Below are positions 1 through 11,600 of a stretch of DNA of 64,000 bases, one piece after another. The stretch comes from Axinella damicornis. Its lineage: Eukaryota > Porifera > Demospongiae > Axinellida > Axinellidae. The DNA lies in assembly GCA_963931865.1 (NCBI GenBank), contig OZ007509.1:8587274-8651273 (forward strand), in the 5' to 3' direction. Each line of letters opens with the position of its first letter. Position 1 is the first letter of the stretch. A program made the translations under genes and the position numbers. A model generated the notes under the pieces. The model did not search any database. It had not been told where the DNA came from and was given only the letters and a program-made list of their open reading frames with translations.

Positions 1-4
1 AAGT

Positions 5-3000
5 GTGTGGAGAATGCAGTGTGAGCAGTTGGTGCAGTACGATAGTGAGGTATCAGAGAAGGAGACTCAGATTACGGAGTTGAAAGCCGAACTTGCCAAG
101 CATGCCAAGCCTGATGGTGAAGTAGTGAAGGGGGGTACGGGCAGAACGGCAGAGCGTAACTCCTCGCCAAGTCCTTGTAAGGTCACACGTCGTGGCAAGG
201 CACCCCCAGTTGATGCGTTTACAGGCGAAGACACGGAACTGCGGTTGGAGGACTGGCTTCCAACACTGGAGAGAGCCTCCTCTTGGAATGGTTGGACACG
301 TGAGGAGCTCCTCATGCAGTTCGCCGGGCATCTACGTGGCAGGGCGCTCCAGGAATGGAACCTGTTAGGCCCAGAGGATAAGGAGACCTATGAGGCTGCT
401 ACTCGAGCCTTGCGGACCCGGTTGGATCCAGGAGGTCGGGCGTTAGCAGCGCAGGATTTTCACCACACTGCACAACGAGAGTCTGAGCCAGTCAGTGACT
501 TCGTGAGGCGCCTAGAGCGCACCTTTCAGATAGCTTATGGAAGGGATGGCATGTCTGTGGAGACCAGAAACACGCTCCTGCATAGCCAGTTGCAAGAAGG
601 GCTGCGTTACAACATTTTGAAGGCACCAGCAGTATCAGGCGCCCAGTCCTATGGGGAGTTGTGCCTGGCTGCCAAGAACGAGGAGAAGAGGCAGGCTGAG
701 CTTGAGAAGCGAGTACACTATCGAAGGGGAGATCCCAACCGACAAGTGAGGAAGCCAGCCGTGCCTCCGGCCATTTCTAATTTGACCCCATCTGTTTCTA
801 TTTCTACTCCATCTTCTGTCCCATCTCTGTCTACTTCTAGTTCGAATCCCTCAAGGGTGTCTCCTGGAGTCCGCAGGTGCTACAATTGTGGCAATACAGG
901 ACACCTGGCCCGAGACTGCAAGGAGCCAAAGAAGGAGAGCCCGGGGAAGCCCAAGGGATTTGCAAAGCCCCCACCGAAAGCTAACCTGGTAGTCTCTGTG
1001 GATGCCCACGAAACCCCCGAGGATGCGTTGGACTACCTCTTTTCCTCCGACTCAGAGGAGGGTGATGTGTGTCTTGTGCGTGTCCACGACAAGGGGAGCA
1101 GGCAACGCTGTGCCGATGTGGAAGTTCAGGGAGTTGCAGCTTGTGGAGTAGTGGATACGGGTGCTGACATCACGATTATGGGGGGAGAACTATTCAAGAG
1201 GGTTGCAGCGGTGGCCCGGCTGAGAAAGAAGGATTTCAAGCCAGCTGACAGGAAGCCCTACACATATGGTGACCAACCCTTTAGCTTGGATGGTAGGATG
1301 GACCTGGATGTCAGCTTTGATGGGAAGACCATGTGCACACCGGTGTATATCAAGATGGATGCGAAGGAGAGTTTGTTATTATCAGAGGGCGTCTGTAGGC
1401 AACTTGGCATTGTCACTTACCATTCCCAGGTAGTGAGGAGGAAAGGAAAGGACCAAGGTCGTGCTGGGAGAAAAGAGTCAGCCCATGTGCCAGCAGTGAG
1501 AGTCAGACTGGTGGAATCAGTGCGCCTTCTCCCATTGCAAAGTATGATGGCTACAGTTGAGTTTGAGGAAGGTGAGGAATTTGAAGGTCCACTTCTGCTG
1601 GAGGCTACTCGTCGTTTTGCAGGAACTGGAGAACTGAGATTAGGGACTGCCCTTGTCTGCCCTACAGAGGATAGGTGTGCTCAAGTATTGCTCACGAATT
1701 CCACTGGGTTTACACAGAAGCTAGAGCAAGGTGTGTGGGTAGCCAGAGCCTCAGCGGCCGAGGTCATAAGTGAGGATGATCCAGTTCCCGATGAAGATGA
1801 TGAGGAAGGAGAGGAGTCAGCGGAGGAGGTCACTCAGGTGCGCACAGTGACTCCCGGGGAGGATGCAGAGCTGAGGAAGCAGAAACTGGCTACACTCCTA
1901 AGAGAAGAGGGAGCAGACTTGCCTTGGCAAGAGAGGAGCCAGCTGCATTCTTTCCTACTGGAACATCATCAGGCTTTTAGTCTGGAAGATGGTGAGCGGG
2001 GCGAGACCAGTCTGGTGCAGATGCAAATTGACACAGGGGACTCTTCCCCAAGGAGGCAGCCGCCTCGCCGGATCCCGTTTGCAGTCCGCCAGGAGGTGGC
2101 CACCCAGTTGCGTAAGATGCAGGACGGAGGTGTGATTCGACCCTCAAGTAGCCCTTGGGCTAGTCCAGTCGTCCTTGTTCGAAAGCGGGATGGAACATTG
2201 CGGTTCTGCATTGACTATCGTGATCTCAACTCTGTTACAAAGGCTGACACCTTTCCACTACCCCGAGTCGATGAGCTCCTGGATCAGTTGGGGAAGTCGA
2301 AGTACTTCTCCACTCTTGACCTTGCATCTGGGTATTGGCAGGTGCAGGTACATCCAGACTCCCGTGAGAAGACAGCATTCGTAACACATCAGGGATTATA
2401 CGAGTTCCAAGTTATGCCTTTCGGCCTCAAGAATGCACCAGCTGTGTTCCAGCGACTAATGCAACGAGTTCTCATGGGCCTTAACCCAGAGGAAGGGCCA
2501 GACTTTGTGTCTGTGTACCTAGATGATGTGTTGGTGTTCTCTGAGACGCTTGAGGGACATCTGAGACACCTGTGCTCTGTGATAGAGCGCTTAGCAGCTG
2601 CCGGCCTCAAACTCAAGCCATCGAAGTGTCACTTCATCAGAGAGGAGGTTGAGTATTTAGGGCACATCATCACACCCCATGGTCTCAAGCCCAATCCACG
2701 GCATGTTGCTGCAGTCATCGACTTTCCTGCTCCTCAGAATGTGAGAGAGGTGAGACAGTTCCTAGGACTCTCTTCCTATTACAGACGATTTGTTCCAGGC
2801 TTTGCCAAGATTGCCAAACCCATCCACACTCTAACACAGAAGGGAGCTGTTTTCGAGTGGAACTCTAGCTGTCAAGCAGCATTTGAAACCCTCAAGAGTA
2901 AACTTGTCCAGTCACCGGTTCTAGCATACCCAGATTTTAACAAGAGTTTTGTCCTTGAGACAGACGCCAGCATCAGAGGCCTTGGTGCTGTCCTATCCCA

Positions 3001-4999
3001 GACACAAGCTGATGATCGATTGCATCCAGTGGCCTATGCCAGTCGTGCGCTCTCACCAGCCGAGAAGAATTATGCAGTGACCGAGTTGGAGACACTGGCT
3101 GTTGTCTGGGCGGTCACACACTTCCATGTGTATCTGTACGGGCATGAGGTGACGGTGTATACGGACCACACAGCAGTGAAGGCAGTGTTAGAGACCCCGA
3201 ACCCGAGTGGAAAACACGCCAGGTGGTGGAGCAGAGTGTTCGGTAGTGGGGTGAAGTGTCTCCACATAGTCTACAGAGCAGGAAAGGAGAACACTAATGC
3301 TGACGCGTTATCTCGCAACCCAGTTGGTCTGCCATCCGAAGAAGGTGCAGGTGTGCATGCACAAGTGGCGGCCGTTGACACTACTGCGACCACGATTGAG
3401 GAGCTTCTGGTGGCCCCACCCGACTCGCCTACCAGACCTGCAGACCTGTCAAGTGAGCAGCGCAAGGACAAGGATGTACTGGAGATCATTACCTTCCTGG
3501 AGAGTGGTTGCCTGCCTGAGGACAAGCAGAGAGCACGGAAGATTGCAGCTCAGGAGCCGTCCTTCACCCTGCTAGATGGCGTCCTGTACTTCTTGGACTT
3601 GCGACATGGAGGAAGACGTGTTGTTGTACCGAAGCACCTCCGGCAGGACATCCTGGAAGAGAACCACAGTGGTCCTATGGCCGGCCATTTCTCGGGTGAG
3701 AGGCTGTACAAGACACTGATGCGCCACTGGTGGTGGCCAGGTATGTATACTGATACCCTGAAGCATTGTGCTAGTTGTCCCCAGTGTGCTATTGTGTCAG
3801 GTTCCGGTCGTGTGAATAGGCCACCTTTACACCCTATCCCTGTTCAGAGGGCGTTTCAAATTGTGGGGGTTGATGTTATGGATCTCCCCGTGACCGAAGC
3901 TGGGAACAAGCATGTTGTGGTATTTCAGGACTTCCTGATGAAATGGCCATTGGTATTTCCTGTGTCAGACCAGAAGGCCATTACTATTGCCCGTCTGTTG
4001 GCAGAGAAAGTTATCCCTGTGCATGGTGTTCCGGAGGCACTGCTATCAGACCGGGGTACGAATTTGTTATCTCACTTGATGTTGGACCTTTGCAAAATGT
4101 TGGGCATAAAGAAGCTTAACACCACCGCCTATCATCCCCAAACTGATGGGATGGTAGAGCGGTTTAACCGGACATTGAAAACTGCCCTACGCAAGCATGC
4201 AGCCAAGTTTGGTGCCCAATGGGACACCTACCTCTCAGGCATACTGTGGGCATACAGGAATACCCCCCATGAAGCAACAGGGGAGAAGCCAAGTTTCCTT
4301 CTATTTGGTTTTGATTGCAGAACACCCTCCGAAGCTGCACTCTTACCTCCAGCACCACTTCAGATTGCTGATGTGGATGACTATCGACAAGAGCTGGTGT
4401 TGTCACTCTCATCTGCAAGAGAGTTGGCAGCTAAGTCGATGCAAAGAGCACAGAAGAGGTACAAGAAACAGTTTGACAAGAGAGCGAAGCCCACCTCATT
4501 CAAGATTGGGAGCTGGGTGTTGATCCGTTTCCCCCATGATGAGACGGGGAAGAACAGGAAGCTTTCTAGACCCTGGCATGGTCCATACCGTATCAGTTCT
4601 GTGGATAATCCCGACATTAGAGCGACCAAGGTGTACTTTCCACAAGACGGCAACATTCAAGTGCACCAGTCCCGTGTGAAGGTATGCCCTCCTGGCTTCC
4701 CAAGTGGGTACTATTGGTATGGAGGGAAGCGACATGGTCCTGGACGCCCACCCAAATGGGTTGTCAAACTGCTGGAGCCCAGTGAGGATGATGAGCCTGA
4801 TCAAAGTGCAGAGCAGCCTGATCAAAGTGCAGAGCAGCCTGATCAAAGTGCAGAGCAGCCAGAGCAAAGTGCAGAGCAGCCTGATCAAAGTGCAGAGCAG
4901 CCTGAGTCAGAGAGCGTTGGTGGAAGGATGCAGTCGACTCGCCAGAGTGGTCGTTACCCTCTCAGAAGGAGAGTTGCCCCCCCAGACCGTTACCAGTGA
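5..4999 (+). mobile_element. Ty3/gypsy retrotransposon Gag-Pol polyprotein, element 1 (5' end outside window)
   Basis: A single open frame of about 1660 codons carries gag, protease, reverse transcriptase, RNase H and integrase, the order of Ty3/gypsy elements. Seen: a coiled-coil-like and gag region (about residues 1-240), one CCHC zinc knuckle (CYNCGNTGHLARDC, about 295), a protease DTGAD motif (about 384), RT YLDDVLVF (about 838), an RNase H start (LETDAS), an integrase HHCC finger (about 1220-1260) with D, D and E residues near 1289, 1349 and 1384, and a C-terminal GPY/F-type module (SRPWHGPYRI). The frame is open to the left edge; the first ATG in the window is at 14, so the true start may lie upstream. 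The frame has no stops, so the copy is recent or under constraint. The tail carries a short peptide tandem repeat. The 5' LTR and primer site are not in the window. Confidence 0.95.
4797..4908 (+). repeat. 21-bp in-frame tandem repeat in the gypsy C-terminus
   Basis: About five copies of a 21-bp unit encode the heptad DQSAEQP, with one copy changed to EQSAEQP. The unit length is a multiple of three, so copy number can change without breaking the frame. It lies after the integrase GPY/F module and before the basic tail (YPLRRR). Confidence 0.9.
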
Positions 5000-5033
5000 C
5001 TATGCTCGGGTCGAGCTTATTCAGAGGAGGGGG

Positions 5034-5286
5034 TGATGTAACAAGGTGACATTTATAGTATTGTGAACTCTGACTGATATCCATGCCATGATTGTATTCA
5101 TGAGTTGTACTCTGGAATGTATATTATCTCTGCACATGCGCAAAAGAAGAGTTGTTGCCAAAAGAGAACGATAACACGCGTTGGCTTGCACCCGTCGTTT
5201 ACATGATTGTCAGGTGTGTGTATGTGTCACTGTGTGCGTGTGGAAAGAATTAGTACTTCAGTCTTGCTCTTGCAAGTAGTAGATCA
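5034..5286 (+). repeat. Candidate 3' LTR of gypsy element 1
   Basis: A purine-rich stretch (AGAGGAGGGGG, 5023-5033) follows the stop codon by about 25 bases and looks like the polypurine tract. The next bases, TGATGTAACAAGG, have the TG start and TGTAACA-like opening typical of gypsy LTRs. The end is placed at TAGATCA (5286) as a TG...CA boundary. The matching 5' LTR is outside the window, so the right border is a guess. Confidence 0.5.
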
Positions 5287-5321
5287 ATGATCAAAATGTT
5301 TATGCACATATCAGCTATGGG

Positions 5322-5365
5322 TAGCCTCGTTCCCGAAACGGCGCGCGGGCCTGGGAACGAGGCTA
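5322..5365. mobile_element. 44-bp micro-MITE of the TAGCCTCGTTCCC family with 9-bp TSD
   Basis: The element starts TAGCCTCGTTCCC and ends GGGAACGAGGCTA, which are inverted repeats around a CG-rich centre of about 18 bases. It is flanked by perfect 9-bp direct repeats AGCTATGGG (5313-5321 and 5366-5374). Nine-base duplications are typical of Mutator-like (MULE) transposition. At 44 bp there is room for little beyond the two termini. Confidence 0.85.
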
Positions 5366-5392
5366 AGCTATGGGTAAAACGTACAGCAGGGC

Positions 5393-5449
5393 TTAGCCTC
5401 GTTCCCAGGCCACATTCCGATTTTCGGATGGGGCCTGGGAATGAGGCTA
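5393..5449. mobile_element. 57-bp micro-MITE of the TAGCCTCGTTCCC family
   Basis: Inverted termini (TAGCCTCGTTCCCAGGCC ... GGCCTGGGAATGAGGCTA) surround a short hairpin centre. It is flanked by near-identical CAGCAGGG(G)CT repeats, an imperfect version of the 9-bp duplication seen at sister copies. It lies only about 30 bases from the 44-bp copy. Confidence 0.7.
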
Positions 5450-5682
5450 CAGCAGGGGCTCACGATATACTGCTATTTCAGCCATCCTTAAAACCATCCC
5501 GTAGTTTACCCACCAGCATCCATACCAGGCCGCCTCCCAATCTTTAACTGCTTGCAGTACAAAAGGCTCCACAGTTCATACTGCAAAGTGGCAAAAGTTG
5601 AAGACATACAGCTGGAGTAGCAAGAGCATTTGAGCGCTAATTGTGCCTTAGGAACCTGTCTCATCCCCATTGTCCCTCACAG

Positions 5683-8600
5683 GGCAGTTGAAACTGCAAG
5701 AGCCTCTGGACAGCACCTCTGGAGACTTTGTCCTGAAAGCACCGATCTACAGTCCTCAGAAGCTGATCTGCATAGGGATGAACTACATTGACCACTGCAC
5801 AGAGCAGAACATCCCAGTACCGAAGGAGCCTATAATCTTCAGCAAGTTCAACTCCGCTATCACTGAGCCCAATGGAGCGGTTATACTGCCTGAGGAGACC
5901 CAGGTCAGACTCCATGATTAGAGTAAGTGATCAAATTAGTGCAAGCGACAAAAGCTGGGCGTGGAGGCCTGGGAACGAGGCCAGTGTAGATATATTATAT
6001 CACTGGGCAGTCCAAGTTTGGTGTTACAGTCTGTCAAAAATAAAGTTAGGACACAGGTATGTTTGGAAAATCTGTTGGATACCACTCCCCTGTTGATTAT
6101 CTGCTTTTAGTGTGGAAATGTTCTAGACTTAATGTACAGGTCCTCAGTGGTATGTAGCCTCGTTCCCAGGCCTTCCGCACCTCCAGTTTTTGATCGCTTG
6201 CAGTATGCAAAAACTGCAAGCGATCAAAAACTGGAGGAGCGGAAGGCCTGGGAACGAGGCTAAGTGGTATGTACAATGATGCAAACTCCAATATCGTTGT
6301 ATGGTTCTCGAGATACAGCTGTTATCCCGATACCTTCCACTAAATTTGATGCTTCTGCTAAACATGATGCTTTAATGGATGGGATCATCAGGACGAACAG
6401 CTGTACCTTGAGAACCACACAATGCATAAACACAGGACTTACAACATTGTGCCATTGAGGTCCTATATTGATTTCTGTGCAATACATTGTAGGTTATCCA
6501 TAGAAAGCTGTTGGAGACTAAAATACGGTGAAACTCACTGTCCTATTAAAGAGAGCGAGACCTAGACAACATTCAACGAAACCAAGGCAGCTGCAACAAT
6601 GAAAATCAGGCATGCAGCAGAAGGGACTTGGACTTGGAGCTTCCTGATGTTGTAACAAGGCACCTTTTTTGAAAAATTGTCTCGGCGGTTTGCTTGCAAG
6701 ACTGATACAAGTGTTGGACACTACAGATGGTTCAAGATTGGCTCGGTAGCTAGCTATAGCTCTGAGATTAGATCAAATCTTGGCACATGCTGCCATACTG
6801 ATGAAAGACTTTACAGTGTGTCAACAGGCAAATACATCACAATTTGTTAACTGCACCAATAGACACATGATGGACAAACTTCAATCATGGACTACGTAAA
6901 CGTAGTCTATATCCATGCTTCAATGAAAGGCGCACTGGTCCTACCTTGACTTGGACTGAAAAAAGTATACGTGAGTAGCCTCGTTCCCAGGCTCCTCCCC
7001 AGCTTTTTGTCGCATACCGTAGAGTACGTATACGTATCAAGCGCCCACCCCCCTCTTCATGCGAAAGTTACTGCACAGGGTCCAAAAGCAGTGTAGTAAG
7101 GGCCCACCCATGCATCACAAAAGTTTTGGGTGAGGTTGTGCATTCAAAAAGGCCGATTTACAGTGAAGTATGAACTACGGCGTGCTTTCTCTGTTGAGCA
7201 TTTCTTCACAAGGACTTCGCAAAGATCGACTCGCGATCAATTTCGGATTTTCCTTGCGTGAGAAATAGACTTATCTATTCATAGCCGGTCATTGATATTC
7301 ACAGCTTACCACAGCGCTTGTTGTTTATACAGTGCTGAATGGGTGGGCGGATACTACATGCCTGAGTATGCATCTAGCGCCCAACCCCTGTTCAGCAGCG
7401 TTCTAATTAATGTCCCCAAACCCTGGGCATACTCTACTCTACGGTACTGTACAGTATGCAATAAAAAGCTGGGGGAGGAGCCTGGGAACGAGGCTATACG
7501 CGAGCACACAGACAAAGTGGCTTGAAGAGAAGACTTAGACTAAATTTGTCAACGGAGGAATACTGATGTAGTCTACGAGCATCTAGCTAGCTACACGTTG
7601 CCTACGTTGGTCAGTGGTTTCTCGTTGCCTTCTTAGCCGACTCACTCTCCTCTCTCGGTCAGCTTGTAGTCATTGTAGTCGTTGCTCTCTGTTCCTGCTG
7701 TAACTCAGGAACAATGCTCTATTGTATGACATTTAGTGGACACATTCCATTTAGCTACTCAGAGAACTTAGCAACATTGGAATGTATTGGAATGTATCAT
7801 TCTATATAAATAGCCTGTTTGTAAATTGCCAATTGCCGAATATATGCATCAATCTTTGAGTCCACTATACCACATAACTGGCGACAAGGATGAGATTCGG
7901 CGAGAGACCTTGCCACCGAAACTGAGCACTGAGTACCGACTCCGACAATGGCTGCGACGTTCGGAAGTATTGGCGAGTACGAAGAGGGCAAGGAAGATTG
8001 GCCGCAGTACGTTGAACGTTTGGAACATTTCTTTGCAGCAAACGGGATTGTAGAGGACGACAGGAAATTGTCGGTGTTTCTGTCTGTAATAGGGCCAAAT
8101 GCGTACAAGTTGCTGCGGAGTGTTATTTCTCCTAAGAAGCCGGGAGAGAAGACCTTCGAAGAGTTGGTCACAGCTATGACGGAGCACCATAGCCCCGCAC
8201 CCTCAGAAATTGTACAGCGATACAAATTTCACAGCCGTTTCCGAAAGCCAGGCGAGAGTATAGCCACATTTGTGTCGGAGTTACGTTCGCTGGCAGAATT
8301 TTGCAACTTTGAAGGCAACCAGTTGGAAAACCAGCTACGAGACCGATTAGTCTGCGGTGTAAATGACGATCAGATACAGCGAAGGCTGCTATCGGAAGCC
8401 AAGCTGACGTACAAAAGAGCTCTGGAGCTTGCGCAAGGATTGGAAACTGCAGCGAAAAATGTTCGGGAGCTCCAGACATCGTCGCGTGTACCGAGTGGAC
8501 CTACTGCAGATTCCACGATGGGAGCAGTACACCGGCTTAGGCCGGCTCCGAGAAAGAAAGTCCCTGACAGCGTGTGTTACCGTTGCGGCAAACCAGGACA

Positions 8601-11600
8601 TTTTGCAGCGAAGTGTCGGTTTAAGGACGCGAAGTGCCACAACTGCGGTAAAGTGGGACATCTGCGGAAAGTCTGCCGCAGTAAGAGGACAAACCCAGCC
8701 ACTGGTCCTCATGATCAGCAACAGCAGAGGACTGTAAAGCACTTGGAGGCTGAACAACTGTCACCTGAGGAGGAAGAGTACAGTCTTTTCCAGATGAAGA
8801 CTCCACAGTCCAACAAGCCGTTCCAGGTGGAGATGGTGATCGAGGGACACTCTCTCAGTATGGAAATTGACACTGGTGCTGCATTCTCATTGGTAGCAGA
8901 GGATGTTTACCGTCAAAACTGGGGAGACAAGTCTCTGACAGAGTCCAAAGTGAACCTGCGAACATACTCTGGTGAACAGATTGCAGTATTGGGTTGTCTC
9001 CAAGTCAATGTTGAATACAATGGTCAGAAAGCAATTGTGCCTCTGCTAGTGGTTCGTGGAAGCGGCCCCAGCCTCTTGGGTCGGGACTGGTTGAGTTACT
9101 TCAAGTTGGATTGGAAGTCGATCAACCTTCTACAAGGGAGCTCTCTTGACCATGTCCTTCAGCGTCACAAAGCGGTGTTCCAGGATGGTTTGGGCAAACT
9201 GCAGGGATACCAAGCAGCAATTCAAGTTGATCCAGATGCACAGCCCAGATTTTGTAAAGCCCGATCCGTTCCCTATGCCATGAAAGAGATGGTAGAGAAG
9301 GAGCTTGACAGGCTCGTTGAGGAGGGGACAGTGGAGAGTGTGCAATTCTCAGATTGGGCTGCACCTATTGTTCCAGTATTGAAAGCAGACAAGTCATCAG
9401 TGAGGATATGCGGTGATTTCTCCCTGACTGTGAATCAGGTGTCCAAGCTAGACCGGTATCCAATTCCCAAGGTCGAAGACCTACTTGCCTCACTGGCAGG
9501 CGGCAAAGCGTTTACAAAACTGGATCTCAGTCAAGCATATCAGCAAGTGCCTCTTGATGAAGCATCGAAGAAGTATGTGGTGATAAACACCCAGAAAGGA
9601 TTGTACCAGTTCAATCGCTTGCCTTACGGTGTTTCTTCAGCACCTGGAATTTTTCAGAGGATCATGGACAGCCTTCTGGCAGACATCCCCGGAGTGGTCG
9701 TGTATATGGACGACATCTTGGTAACTGGTCCAACAGAATCTGATCACCTTGCAGCTTTGGAAGAAGTTCTGTCCAGATTGGAGAAGGCTGGTCTCCGTCT
9801 GAGGAAGACCAAGTGCCAGTTCATGGTTTCCTCTGTGACCTACCTTGGCTACACTGTGGATTCAGAAGGCCTGCACCCAACCCCAGAGAAAGTCAGAGCA
9901 ATCACCGAGGCTCCAAGCCCAAGGAACGTCACTGAGCTCAAGTCTTATCTGGGATTATTGAGCTATTACAGCAGGTTCCTTCCGAAGATTTCAACAATTC
10001 TTGCCCCTCTCTATCTGTTACTCCGTCATGATACACCCTGGCATTGGAAAGCAAAGCAACAAGCAGCGTTTCTGGAATCTAAGCAGTTGCTTACATCCTC
10101 GAGGCTATTGATTCACTTCAACCCGAAGTTTGAGATCGTTCTAGCCTGTGATGCCTCCTCCTATGGCATAGGAGCGGTGCTTGCCCACCGATTGCCTGAT
10201 GGTACCGAGAAGCCCATTGCTTTTGCCTCCCGCTCATTGTCATCTGCAGAAAAGAACTATTCTCAGATCGAAAAAGAAGGGTTGGCTTGTGTATTCGGAG
10301 TGAAGAGATTCCACTCTTACTTGTTTGGTCATCATTTCACACTCTATACTGACCACAAGCCTCTTCTTACACTGTTCAGTGAGCATCAAGCAGTTTCATC
10401 ACAAGCATCCGCAAGGATTCAGCGCTGGGCTTTGACACTAGCCATGTACGAATACACTCTTGTGTTCCGCTCTACAACTGATCACAGCAATGCTGATGCG
10501 ATGAGCAGGTTACCTCTTCCTGAGAAGCCAGACCATACTCCTATTCCTGTGGAGCTCGTTTTGTTGGCAGAAACTCTGGAAGAAGCTCCGATAACCGCCA
10601 CACACATACGTCTCTGGACAAGGCGAAATCCTGTTTTGTCACAGGTTCTTCAGTGCATCCAAAGTGGTTGGCCTGCATCATGCAGTCAAGACCTGAAACC
10701 TTTCTGGTTCCGGCGTACAGAGTTGTCTGTGCAAGACGGATGCATTCTTTGGGGATCCAGGATCGTAATCCCTGAACCAGGTCGTGAGAGAATCCTGCAA
10801 GAGCTTCATGATGGACATCCTGGAATTTCTAGGATGAAAAGCCTTGCACGTTCCTTCATGTGGTGGCCAAATATGGACCAAGAGATTGAACGAATGGTGA
10901 AATCTTGTACGGAATGTCAAGTCCATTGTTCAGCCCCACCAGTAGCACCACTGCATCCTTGGAAGTGGCCTACACATCCCTGGTCACGCCTGCATCTAGA
11001 CTTTGCAGGTCCCTTCTTGAATAACATGTTTCTCATTCTGGTGGATTCTCACTCTAAGTGGTTGGAAGTCTTCCAAATGTCTTCCACAACTTCCACCGCA
11101 GTGATCCAGCGCCTGCGTACTGTCTTTGCACAGTTTGGCCTGCCTGCAACTATCGTCACTGACAATGGTTCTAATTTCACAAGCCTGGAGTTCAAGGAAT
11201 TCCTTCAGAGAAATGGAATTGCTCATGTAACCTCCAGTCCATATCATCCTGCCTCAAATGGCCTCGCCGAGCGTGCTGTGAAAACCTTCAAACAAGGAAT
11301 GCGGAAGATCAAACAGGGTACCTTGAGTGAAAGAATGGCAAGATTTCTTTTCAACTACCGCATCACACCTCAAACCACAACTGGGCTTTCCCCAGCTGAA
11401 CTCTTGCAAGGGAGGAGACTTCGTTCCCGACTCGATCTCCTAAAACCTGATATTGCAGCCAGAGTACAACAGAAGCAGCTGAAACAGAAAGAGTCGCATG
11501 ACAGACATGCCAGGGCTCGTTGTTTTGAGGTTGGAGACACCGTCTTCACTCGCAATTTTGGCAAAGGAGATGATTGGTTGCCTGCTCGCATTGTGGAACG

